Shown in pieces: positions 30,251 to 37,347 of a DNA stretch of 37,347 nucleotides. The first letter of the stretch is position 1. Every line of letters begins with the position of its first letter. This DNA is from Clostridia bacterium. Its GTDB lineage: Bacteria; Bacillota; Clostridia; Oscillospirales; CAG-272. The DNA lies in assembly GCA_017532425.1 (NCBI GenBank), contig JAFXJH010000118.1:1-37347 (forward strand). The letters are read 5' to 3'. The notes below the pieces were generated by a model, which made no database searches, was not told the origin of the DNA, and saw nothing but the letters and a program-made list of their open reading frames with translations. A program made the translations under genes and the position numbers.

Positions 30251-31210
30251 ATGCCACTTATAGATATGCCGCTTGATAAACTTAAGGTCTATCAGGGAAG
30301 AAATCCGCGTCCCGCCGATTTTGATGAATTCTGGGACCGCTCGCTTGCAGAAATGAACTCTATCGACCCCGAAGCAGATTTCGCTCCTTACGCTTTCGCT
30401 TCAAATATCGCGGATTGCTTCGAGCTTCGCTTTAAATCCACCAAAAATGCAATTATTTACGCTAAATTTGCCCGACCGAAGAATATTACGGGCAAGATCC
30501 CCGCAGTGCTGAATTTCCACGGACTTTCGGGCTCGGGTATGTCGTGGAGCTCTATGATGGGCTACGTTTCGCAGGGCTACTGCATCGCATCTCTCGATTG
30601 CCGCGGTCAGGGCGGACTTTCGCAGGACGTCGGCGGTGCTTTGGGCACTACCTTCACGACTCCCTTCGTGCGCGGTCTTGACGGAGAGCCCGAGGGACTC
30701 CTCTGCCGTGATCTTTTCCTCGATACGGCTATGCTTGCACGTATTATAATGGCTCTTGACTACGTTGACGAGACCCGTATCGGCGTTTTCGGCGGCTCGC
30801 AGGGCGGTGCGCTCACTATTGCTTGCGCGGCTCTCGTTCCCGAAATTAAGCTGTGCGCTCCCACATACCCCTATCTCTCGGACTACAAGAGAGTCTGGGA
30901 TATGGACCTTGACAGAGGCGCATACGAGGGACTTCGTTATTATTTCCGTCACTTCGACCCCACTCACGCAAGAGAAAACGAGATCTTCGAGAAGCTCGGA
31001 TATATAGATATTCAGTTCCTTGCTCCGAGAATACGCGCAAAGGTGCTTATGCAGACAGGACTTCTCGATACCACCTGTCCGCCCTCCACACAGTTTGCCG
31101 CTTATAATAAAATAACCTCCGAAAAAGACGTTATCATCTATCCCGATTACGGTCACGAGGGAATCAAAGGCTCGGATGACGCGACATTCAGCTTCCTTGC
31201 ACAGCTCTGA
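30251..31210 (+). CDS. CE7 acetyl xylan esterase / cephalosporin-C deacetylase
   Basis: A 319-residue carbohydrate esterase family 7 enzyme that removes acetyl groups from xylo-oligosaccharides. The N-terminal helix NPRPADFDEFWDRSLAEM is typical. The CE7 signature D-C-R-G-Q-G-G lies at 116-122. The triad is S183 in GVFGGSQGGALT, D273 in TGLLDTTCPP and H302 in DYGHEG. The ATG at 30251 follows GGAGGT at 9-base spacing; the frame opens seven codons earlier only through the leader. There is no signal peptide, so it is cytoplasmic, like most CE7 enzymes, and works on imported oligosaccharides. It is the first gene of an operon with GH106-like and GH2 enzymes. Confidence 0.92.
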   Translation: MPLIDMPLDKLKVYQGRNPRPADFDEFWDRSLAEMNSIDPEADFAPYAFASNIADCFELRFKSTKNAIIYAKFARPKNITGKIPAVLNFHGLSGSGMSWSSMMGYVSQGYCIASLDCRGQGGLSQDVGGALGTTFTTPFVRGLDGEPEGLLCRDLFLDTAMLARIIMALDYVDETRIGVFGGSQGGALTIACAALVPEIKLCAPTYPYLSDYKRVWDMDLDRGAYEGLRYYFRHFDPTHARENEIFEKLGYIDIQFLAPRIRAKVLMQTGLLDTTCPPSTQFAAYNKITSEKDVIIYPDYGHEGIKGSDDATFSFLAQL

Positions 31211-31268
31211 TAAGCGAGATAGTAATCGAAATTTTGTTTAAATACTCTGTTATCTATGAGGTTTCAGA

Positions 31269-31736
31269 ATGGATAAAAGACTGAACGATATTTTGTGCGG
31301 TAAAGAAGCCAACTATCTTTTGCCGTTTTATTGGCAGCACGGCGATCATACGCAGCTGATCCCCGAGCAGATACAAAGGATCTACGACAGCGGCTGCAGG
31401 GCCTTCTGCGTAGAGGCGCGTCCGCATCCCGACTTTTTGGGCGAGGGATGGTGGCGCGATATGGATATCATTTTCGAGGAAGCGCAGAAGCGTGATATGA
31501 AGGTCTGGCTTCTCGACGACGATCATTTCCCGACGGGCCACGCGGCGGGAATGATAAAGAAAAAATATCCCGAGCTCCGTCAGTGGGAGCTTATAGAGCG
31601 TCACGTGGACGTTGTCGGATGCGCTCCCGACACTTCGATACTTGTGAGCCCTGATAATGCCGAAAATATACTTATAGGCGCATACGCCTACAAAGACGCG
31701 CGGATAACTTCGAAAGCTGTATTGCTGACAGCGTAG
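31269..31736 (+). CDS. GH106-like glycoside hydrolase, N-terminal fragment (frameshifted)
   Basis: The first 155 codons of a protein split by a frameshift. The N-terminal barrel reads WQHGDHTQLIPEQIQRIYDS, CRAFCVEARPHPDFLGEGWW and VWLLDDDHFPTGHAAG, as in large gut-bacterial hydrolases related to GH106 alpha-L-rhamnosidases. After the Asp and Ala around 31695-31700, the frame runs out into an unrelated tail (TSKAVLLTA) and stops. The missing continuation (…DNFESCIADSVVELTDK) is in the -1 frame from about 31703. A one-base deletion in the GCGCGG run is the simplest cause. The start is 58 bases after the CE7 gene. Confidence 0.75.
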   Translation: MDKRLNDILCGKEANYLLPFYWQHGDHTQLIPEQIQRIYDSGCRAFCVEARPHPDFLGEGWWRDMDIIFEEAQKRDMKVWLLDDDHFPTGHAAGMIKKKYPELRQWELIERHVDVVGCAPDTSILVSPDNAENILIGAYAYKDARITSKAVLLTA

Positions 31737-33844
31737 TGGAGCTCACCGACAAAATACACGGGAATTACCTCACTTGGGATATTCCAGAGGGCGTATGGCG
31801 AGTATTTTTCTACTACAAGTCGCGCAAAGGCGGCAGACCAGAATATATCGATATGATAAATCCCGAATCGGTCAGAGTGCTTATAGATGCGGTATACGAG
31901 GGACATTTTGAGCACTACGCTAAGTATTTCGGCAATACCTTTATGGGATTTTTCTCGGACGAGCCTGAGTTTGGAAATCAGGTCTTCGGTAAAGAAAGAT
32001 TTGATTTCGGGTTTTACGAGGCGAGAATAGGCAAGCACTCTCTTGCGCTCCCGTGGAATGAGAACGTGCTTAAAAAAATGAAGGAAAAGCTCTCCTTTGA
32101 CCCGGTTCCTTATCTGAATCTGCTCTGGTACGAGGACGGCGAAAACGGCGACCGCCAGGCAGAAATACGCCACGCGTATATGGATACGGTGACCGAGCTT
32201 TACAGCCTCTGCTTCAATAAGCAGATAGCCGATTGGTGTCACGCTCACGGAGTACAGTATATCGGTCATATTATTGAGGATATGAACTGCCATATGAGAG
32301 GCGGTGTCGCTCACTATTTCAGAGCGCTTCGCTGGCAGGATATGAGCGGAATAGATATCGTTCTTCATCAGGTAATGCCGGGTATGGCAGATTATCTGCA
32401 TACCGTGACCTGCGCAACGGGCGTGGGTGCAGGCTCGTTTTACGAGTATATCCTTGCAAAGCTGGGCGCGTCCCTTGCTCACCTCACTCCCGAGATGAAG
32501 GGAAGAGCAATGTGCGAGGTCTTCGGTGCATACGGCTGGGGCGAGGACTCGGCTATGATGAAATTCCTTATGGACCATCTGCTTGTCAGAGGAATAAATC
32601 ATTTCGTGCCTCACGCATTCAGCTCGAAATTCCCCGACCCCGACTGTCCGCCGCATATGGGCGCGGAGGGTCACGACCCGAGCTTCGAGGCGTTTACTTC
32701 TCTTATGAAATATACGAACAAGGCGGCGCATATTCTTGCAGATACCACACACAAGGCCAACGCGGCGATACTTTATCACGTGGACGGCGAGTGGGCAAGC
32801 AGATACGGCAACGCTTCGAATATGGAACCCGTGGCTACAAGACTGTATGATGATCATATAGACTACGATATCGTGCCTATGGATATAATAATCGAATCGG
32901 CAGGCGTAAAGGATAATAAGCTTTGCATAGCTGATGAAAGCTTTGACTGCCTTATCGTGCCGTATGCAGACCATATGCCATCTAAAGAGCTTGAAATGCT
33001 TAAAAAGCTTCAGAACTCAGGACTTCCCGTTTGGTTTACAAGAGAAATGCCCGAAAACGCAGACTTTGAAGGTACGGTAGTCGATGAAAACGAGGTCGCT
33101 TCAAAAATGAAGGCACTCGGAATGACAGACGTTACAGTTCCCGAAGGATATCCGAAGCTCAGAATATATCACTGCACGCGCGACGGAAACGATATATTTA
33201 TGTTTGCAAACGAGGATTATAATAAGATCGTCGATACGGAGGTCATTCTCCCGTGCAAGGGCGACTACGCGCGTCTTGATATTCTTAACGATACCTGCAC
33301 GTCGGGAAGCACAAGTGACGGCAGACTTTATCTGAAGCTTATGCCGAATCAGTCGCAGATAATTGTTTTCGGCGACAAGGCGGGACTCCCCGACGAGATA
33401 AAGATCACAGAAAGCGTGATGATATCTCCGAAATTCAGCCTTGAGCTTGCAGAGTGCGAAGATCTTGCAGATTATAAGGCACGCGGCGAGTTTGACAGCT
33501 TCTTTAACGTAAACGATCCGAAGTTCGAGCCCGAATTCTCGGGTAAGATGAGATACACCTTCACATTTGATACGAAAAAGGACGCAGGAAAGATATTCCT
33601 CGACCTCGGACGCGTCGGACAAAACGCAGAGCTGTATATAAATAACGTAAGCTGCGGAATACGCATATGCGCTCCTTATATGTTTGATATCACGGACGCA
33701 GCCGTAGAGGGACAAAATGAGGCTACGGTGATCGTGTCAAACACTCTTGCGCAGAAGGTTAAAGACGGATTTTCATATTTCCTGCAGCTTGCACCGTCAG
33801 GTCTGCTTGGCGATATCTATCTAAGATACGCTGAAAATAATTAA
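31736..33844 (+). CDS. GH106-like glycoside hydrolase, C-terminal fragment (frameshifted)
   Basis: The remaining about 702 codons of the split gene; homologous sequence really begins about 31703, before the nominal GTG at 31736, which lacks a Shine-Dalgarno. Catalytic-domain motifs are GFFSDEPEFGN (residues 71-81), with an acidic pair, and YIGHIIEDMN with H178 and E181, typical of the GH106-like barrel. The last about 120 residues (SGKMRYTFTF, GQNAELYINNVSCGI, then VSNTLA) form a jelly-roll sugar-binding domain. The intact protein would be about 850-860 residues. It probably releases a terminal sugar such as rhamnose from plant pectin-type chains; the substrate is inferred from family only. 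Motifs and frame are otherwise intact, so the break may be recent or a sequencing error. Confidence 0.72.
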   Translation: MELTDKIHGNYLTWDIPEGVWRVFFYYKSRKGGRPEYIDMINPESVRVLIDAVYEGHFEHYAKYFGNTFMGFFSDEPEFGNQVFGKERFDFGFYEARIGKHSLALPWNENVLKKMKEKLSFDPVPYLNLLWYEDGENGDRQAEIRHAYMDTVTELYSLCFNKQIADWCHAHGVQYIGHIIEDMNCHMRGGVAHYFRALRWQDMSGIDIVLHQVMPGMADYLHTVTCATGVGAGSFYEYILAKLGASLAHLTPEMKGRAMCEVFGAYGWGEDSAMMKFLMDHLLVRGINHFVPHAFSSKFPDPDCPPHMGAEGHDPSFEAFTSLMKYTNKAAHILADTTHKANAAILYHVDGEWASRYGNASNMEPVATRLYDDHIDYDIVPMDIIIESAGVKDNKLCIADESFDCLIVPYADHMPSKELEMLKKLQNSGLPVWFTREMPENADFEGTVVDENEVASKMKALGMTDVTVPEGYPKLRIYHCTRDGNDIFMFANEDYNKIVDTEVILPCKGDYARLDILNDTCTSGSTSDGRLYLKLMPNQSQIIVFGDKAGLPDEIKITESVMISPKFSLELAECEDLADYKARGEFDSFFNVNDPKFEPEFSGKMRYTFTFDTKKDAGKIFLDLGRVGQNAELYINNVSCGIRICAPYMFDITDAAVEGQNEATVIVSNTLAQKVKDGFSYFLQLAPSGLLGDIYLRYAENN

Positions 33845-33887
33845 TATTTAACGAATATTTATTTCATTAATGAAAGGATAAATTATT

Positions 33888-35636
33888 ATGAACAACATTC
33901 CAAGAAACGAGCATCCGCGTCCCGACCGAAAGAGAAACGATTGGATAAACCTCAACGGTCAGTGGGATTTTGAGGTCGACAACGCTAAGGTCGGCGTAGA
34001 AAAGAAATTCTTCACAAGAGATTCTCTTGATATGAAGATCACAGTACCCTTTTCTCCCGAAAGCGTTCTTTCGGGTGTGGGAATTACCGACTTTATGAAC
34101 GCAGTATGGTACAGACGTGACCTTGATATCCCTGCAAACTGGGCAGGCAAGCGCGTTATTCTCCATATAGATGCGTGCGACTATGCTACCACCGTTTACG
34201 TAAACGGCGAATACGTCGGCGACCACAGAGGCGGCTATACCTCCTTCCAGTTTGATATTACAGACAAGCTGAAGGAAGAAAACAACTATGTAAGCGTATA
34301 CGTAGTAGACGATATCCGCTCGAATAAGCAGGTTGCAGGTAAGCAGTCTCAGCAGCTCGGCTCATACGGATGCCTTTACACAAGAACGACCGGTATTTGG
34401 CAGACAGTATGGCTTGAGGCAGTGGAGAGCGCGTATGTTAAGTCCTATAAGGTATTTGCCAATATCTCGAATCCCTCGGTAGCTCTCGACGTTCTCACAA
34501 GCGAAAAGTCTGTAGGCGGTGTACTTGAGGTTGAAGCTTACTACGAAGGCAAGCTTATGGGTAAGGCAAGCTCGACAGTTAACTCTCTTTCGACAACAGT
34601 TGATATAGCTCTTGCTGAAAAGCACCTCTGGGAGTGCGGACAGGGCCGTCTTTACGACCTCGTATTCAAGCTCACAAAGGATGGCAAGACAGACGTGCTG
34701 AACGGATATTTCGGACTTCGTGAGGTTTCTCTCACAAAGGAGCACGGACTTCAGCTCAACGGCAAGACGGTATTCGGACGCTTCATTCTCGACCAGGGCT
34801 TCTATCCCGACGGAATTATCACTGCTCCCACAGACGATGCACTTATCTTTGATATAGAAGCTGCTATGACCTGCGGATTTAACGGCGCAAGACTCCATCA
34901 GAAGGTATTTGAGCCGAGATTCCTTTACCACGCCGACAAGCACGGATATATGGTATGGGCAGAAACAGGTAACTGGGGACTCGACCACACTATCGACAAC
35001 AATATTTACAATTTCCTTCCCGAATGGCTTGAAGAGATCGAGCGCGACTTCTCTCACCCCTCGGTAATCGGTTGGTGTCCTACAAACGAAACGTGGGATA
35101 AGTTCGGCAGACAGCAGAGCAATATCTTCCTTGACACAGTTTATGACGTTACAAAGGTCATAGACAAGACTCGTCCGGTAATAACCTCGAGCGGATCCTT
35201 CCCCACAAAGCGTACAGACGTTCACGACGTTCACGATTACGAGCAGAACCCCGAGATCTTCAAGGAAAACTATGCAAAGATCGGCGAAGGCATCATAAAC
35301 GACCAGCTCAAGAGAATGAATCCTCGCAGACAGCAGTATAACCCCGCACTTCCCGTTTTCGTAAGTGAATACGGCGGAATAGGCTGGGTAGACAAGAATG
35401 ACGGCTCTGCTTGGGGCTACGGTAAGTCGGTAGCAGACGAGGAAGAGTTCTTCAGCAGACTCAAGGGTCTTACAGACGCACTTCTCGACAATCCTTACGT
35501 ATTCGCATACTGCTATACACAGCTCACAGACGTTGAGCAGGAGCAGAACGGACTTCTTACCTATCAGCGTAAGTTCAAGTTCGATCCTAAAAAGTATTAC
35601 GAGATATTCTCGAGAAAAGCAGTTATTGAAGACTGA
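33888..35636 (+). CDS. glycoside hydrolase family 2 enzyme (beta-glucuronidase/galactosidase-like)
   Basis: A 582-residue GH2 enzyme. The N-terminal jelly roll starts LNGQWDFEVD and has AVWYRRDLDIP and DYATTVYVNGEYVGDHRGGY. A beta-sandwich follows (about 185-275), then the TIM barrel. The acid/base is E401 in WCPTNETWDKF and the nucleophile E494 in VFVSEYGGIGW. It ends right after the barrel, so it is a short GH2 without extra C-terminal domains. There is no signal peptide. It could be a beta-galactosidase, beta-glucuronidase or related exo-enzyme; sequence alone does not decide. AAAGGA precedes the ATG. It is the last gene of the glycan operon, 43 bases after the GH106-like gene. Confidence 0.92.
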   Translation: MNNIPRNEHPRPDRKRNDWINLNGQWDFEVDNAKVGVEKKFFTRDSLDMKITVPFSPESVLSGVGITDFMNAVWYRRDLDIPANWAGKRVILHIDACDYATTVYVNGEYVGDHRGGYTSFQFDITDKLKEENNYVSVYVVDDIRSNKQVAGKQSQQLGSYGCLYTRTTGIWQTVWLEAVESAYVKSYKVFANISNPSVALDVLTSEKSVGGVLEVEAYYEGKLMGKASSTVNSLSTTVDIALAEKHLWECGQGRLYDLVFKLTKDGKTDVLNGYFGLREVSLTKEHGLQLNGKTVFGRFILDQGFYPDGIITAPTDDALIFDIEAAMTCGFNGARLHQKVFEPRFLYHADKHGYMVWAETGNWGLDHTIDNNIYNFLPEWLEEIERDFSHPSVIGWCPTNETWDKFGRQQSNIFLDTVYDVTKVIDKTRPVITSSGSFPTKRTDVHDVHDYEQNPEIFKENYAKIGEGIINDQLKRMNPRRQQYNPALPVFVSEYGGIGWVDKNDGSAWGYGKSVADEEEFFSRLKGLTDALLDNPYVFAYCYTQLTDVEQEQNGLLTYQRKFKFDPKKYYEIFSRKAVIED

Positions 35637-35645
35637 TAACGGTAT

Positions 35646-35687
35646 AAAAACGGACGAACCCATTTAGGTACGTCCGTTTTTGTTTTT
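35646..35687 (+). terminator. terminator of the glycan operon
   Basis: AAAAACGGACG (35646-35656) pairs with CGTCCGTTTTT (35671-35681), with an inner ACC/GGT pairing, followed by GTTTTT. Confidence 0.9.
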
Positions 35688-35696
35688 ATAAATCAC

Positions 35697-35725
35697 TTGA
35701 CATTTTTCTTTAAAAATGGTATCCT
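35697..35725 (+). promoter_or_regulatory. promoter of the MalY/PatB-like gene
   Basis: TTGACA (35697-35702), 17-base spacer, TATCCT (35720-35725). Confidence 0.75.
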
Positions 35726-35768
35726 TAAAGCGCAAAAGATAATTACATCTCTGAAAGGTATAAAATAA

Positions 35769-36980
35769 ATGAAGTACGATTTTACTACTGTTATGGACCG
35801 CGTCGGCAAGGATGCTATTGCCGTAGACTCTCTCGGAACGGGCGGTGCTGCGCCTCAGAAGCCAAGGGAAGGCTTTGACGTTATCCCGATGTGGGTAGCG
35901 GATATGAATTTTCCGGTCGTGCACACTATCACAGAGGCTATCACCGAGCGTATAAGCCACCCCGCATACGGATATTTCCCAATACGCGATGAATATTTCG
36001 ACTCTATCATATCCTGGCAAAAGGACAGAAACGGAGTGGACGGCCTCGGACGAGAGCATATCGGCTATGAAAACGGCGTCCTCGGATGCGTTATATCGAC
36101 ACTCGGCGTTCTTTGCTCGAAGGGAGATAACGTGCTTCTCCACTCGCCTACCTACGTCGGATTTACCGGCTCGATAGAGAATAACGGATATAATATCATT
36201 CATTCTCCGCTCGTAAAGGACGAAAACGGCATTTACCGTATGGATTTTGCCGATATGGAAGAAAAGATCGTCAGACATAATATCCACGCGACCGTTTTCT
36301 GCTCTCCTCATAACCCCTGCGGACGTGTATGGGAGCGTTGGGAAATCGAAAAAGCGATGGAGATCTTCAAAAAGCACGACGTTTTCGTTGTTTCCGATGA
36401 GATATGGTCGGATATTATTCTCGGCGGACATAGGCATATCCCCACGCAGAGCGTAAGCGAGGACGCAAAAATGCGTACCGTTGCCGCATACGCACCCTCG
36501 AAGACCTTCAACCTTGCGGGACTTGTGGGAAGCTACCATATCATATATAATAAATGGCTTCGCGACCGCGTGAATAAGCAGTCGTCGCTGTCGCATTATA
36601 ACTCGATGAACGTGCTTTCTATGCACGCTCTTATAGGTGCATATAAGAAAGAAGGACGCGAGTGGGTGGACGAGCTTCGCGAGGTCATCACGGGCAACGT
36701 TGATTACGCCTGCGAGTACATAGCAAAGCATTTTGACGGCGTGGAGGTATCGAAGCCGCAGGGAACGTATATGCTCTTCCTTGACTGCACGAAGTGGTGC
36801 GAAAAGCACGGAAAGACTCTCGACGACGTGGAAAAGGCGGCTTGGGACGTAGGAGTTGCATTCCAGGACGGCAGAATGTTCCACGGACCGTGCCACTTGA
36901 GAGTGAATCTCGCGCTGCCGCTTTCAAGAGTGAAGGAAGCGTTCGATAGACTTGATAAGTACGTGTTTAATGCGCTTTAA
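35769..36980 (+). CDS. MalY/PatB family PLP-dependent aminotransferase (cystathionine beta-lyase type)
   Basis: A 403-residue fold-type I aminotransferase of the MalY/PatB branch, whose members cleave C-S bonds in cystathionine or cysteine conjugates. The family opening IPMWVADMNFPV is followed by AYGYFPIRDEYFDSIISWQK. FCSPHNPCGRVWERWE, then SDEIWSDIILGGHRHIP, contact PLP. The Schiff-base lysine is in AYAPSKTFNLAGL, and the C-terminal HLRVNLALPLSRV carries the substrate-carboxylate arginine. The length is normal. GAAAGG lies about 11 bases before the ATG. It is a single gene on its own promoter after the glycan operon. Its stop codon is already the first base triplet of a 105-bp repeat array, so it has no ordinary terminator of its own. 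Confidence 0.92.
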   Translation: MKYDFTTVMDRVGKDAIAVDSLGTGGAAPQKPREGFDVIPMWVADMNFPVVHTITEAITERISHPAYGYFPIRDEYFDSIISWQKDRNGVDGLGREHIGYENGVLGCVISTLGVLCSKGDNVLLHSPTYVGFTGSIENNGYNIIHSPLVKDENGIYRMDFADMEEKIVRHNIHATVFCSPHNPCGRVWERWEIEKAMEIFKKHDVFVVSDEIWSDIILGGHRHIPTQSVSEDAKMRTVAAYAPSKTFNLAGLVGSYHIIYNKWLRDRVNKQSSLSHYNSMNVLSMHALIGAYKKEGREWVDELREVITGNVDYACEYIAKHFDGVEVSKPQGTYMLFLDCTKWCEKHGKTLDDVEKAAWDVGVAFQDGRMFHGPCHLRVNLALPLSRVKEAFDRLDKYVFNAL

Positions 36981-37347
36981 GTAAAGTTTTAGGAGATTCT
37001 TGAGAACCTTTTTGCAAAGAAGTTCTTAAGTTAGACTTGACGGTTTGTTTTGCACACCGCCGGATATAGTAATACCTTATTTTAAGTAAAGTTTTAGGAG
37101 ATTCTTAAGAACCTTTTTACAAAGAAGTTCTTGAGTTAGACTTGACGGTTTGTCTTGCACACCGCCGGATATAGTAATACCTTATTTTAAGTAAAGTTTT
37201 TGGAGATTCTTAAGAACCTTTTTGCAAAGAAGTTCTTGAGTTAGACTTGACGGTTTGTCTTGCACACCGCCGGATATAGTAATACCTTATTTTAAGTAAA
37301 GTTTTTGGAGATTCTTAAGAACCTTTTTTTAAAAAGGTTCTTAAGTG
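36976..37347 (+). repeat. 105-bp tandem repeat array, at least 3.5 copies
   Basis: Units begin at 36978, 37083, 37188 and 37293, exactly 105 bases apart, and differ at only a few positions. Each starts TAAGTAAAGTTTT and contains a hairpin (TTCTTAAGAACC...GTTCTTAAG type); the rest reads ...TTGACGGTTTG...CACACCGCCGGATATAG. The fourth unit has a perfect stem and is cut by the window end. The first unit overlaps the stop codon of the preceding gene. The hairpin half resembles the composite repeats at 3443-3535 and 14408-14487. Confidence 0.85.

Noticed and set aside
31690..31740. Programmed -1 ribosomal frameshifting in the GH106-like gene
   Set aside because: No X-XXY-YYZ slippery site or clear downstream structure; a one-base deletion or sequencing error is simpler.
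31688..32974. 428-codon minus-strand frame opposite the GH106-like gene
   Set aside because: It is a shadow of a real coding strand, with no ribosome site and an unnatural composition.
36976..37347. CRISPR array
   Set aside because: The whole 105-bp unit is repeated; there are no unique spacers and no cas genes nearby.

Overview
The window reads as a chromosomal segment of an uncultured gut-type Bacillota (Clostridia, probably an Oscillospirales/Eubacteriales-like lineage). The evidence is Gram-positive style Shine-Dalgarno sites, sigma-A promoters that mostly have a 17-bp spacer, a ylxM-ffh-rpsP-khpA operon, MurT/GatD, MnmM, many plant-glycan enzymes, and the hairpin-rich intergenic repeats common in that group. 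The taxonomic placement is inference. No rRNA, tRNA, CRISPR array, transposase or phage gene was found.

Layout. 1-900: REP-like repeats and a DUF3916-like orphan. 985-3442: a GH51-type arabinofuranosidase divergent from an AraC regulator. 3443-4127: about 700 bp of repeats with no credible gene. 4128-6217: two divergent Gfo/Idh/MocA oxidoreductases. 6218-6705: more hairpin repeats. 6706-7659: a DRE-TIM aldolase. 7856-10120 (minus strand): the SRP operon ylxM-ffh-rpsP-khpA. 10424-14354: a five-gene operon (rfbB, Nudix, mntP, double-SIS sugar-phosphate enzyme, GNAT). 14498-16618 (minus strand): mnmE and mnmM, two steps of the same tRNA wobble-uridine modification. 16773-21949: glyA, an esterase and secA. 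22003-24114: two related, undescribed membrane proteins behind secA. 24239-25060: a stand-alone MecA-N-like protein and a family-4 uracil-DNA glycosylase. 25239-27335 (minus strand): murT and gatD homologues that have lost the glutaminase catalytic residues. 27563-30095: an AT-richer pair, a secreted caspase-fold (clan CD-like) protein and a lipoprotein. 30251-35636: a glycan operon (CE7 acetyl esterase, frameshifted GH106-like enzyme, GH2 enzyme). 35769-36980: a MalY/PatB aminotransferase. 36976-37347: an array of 105-bp tandem repeats running off the window end.

How it fits together. Core functions (protein targeting and secretion, translation, tRNA modification, one-carbon metabolism, DNA repair) are interleaved with a plant-polysaccharide programme (arabinofuranosidase, acetyl esterase, rhamnosidase-like and GH2 enzymes, sugar oxidoreductases). 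The strongest candidates for new biology are the catalytically degenerate MurT-GatD pair, the secreted Big2/beta-trefoil/caspase-like protein with its lipoprotein partner, the membrane-protein family carrying a repeated P-[DH]-x-[IL]-G motif, the MecA N-domain protein lacking its ClpC-binding half, and several families of hairpin repeats that recur within this window.
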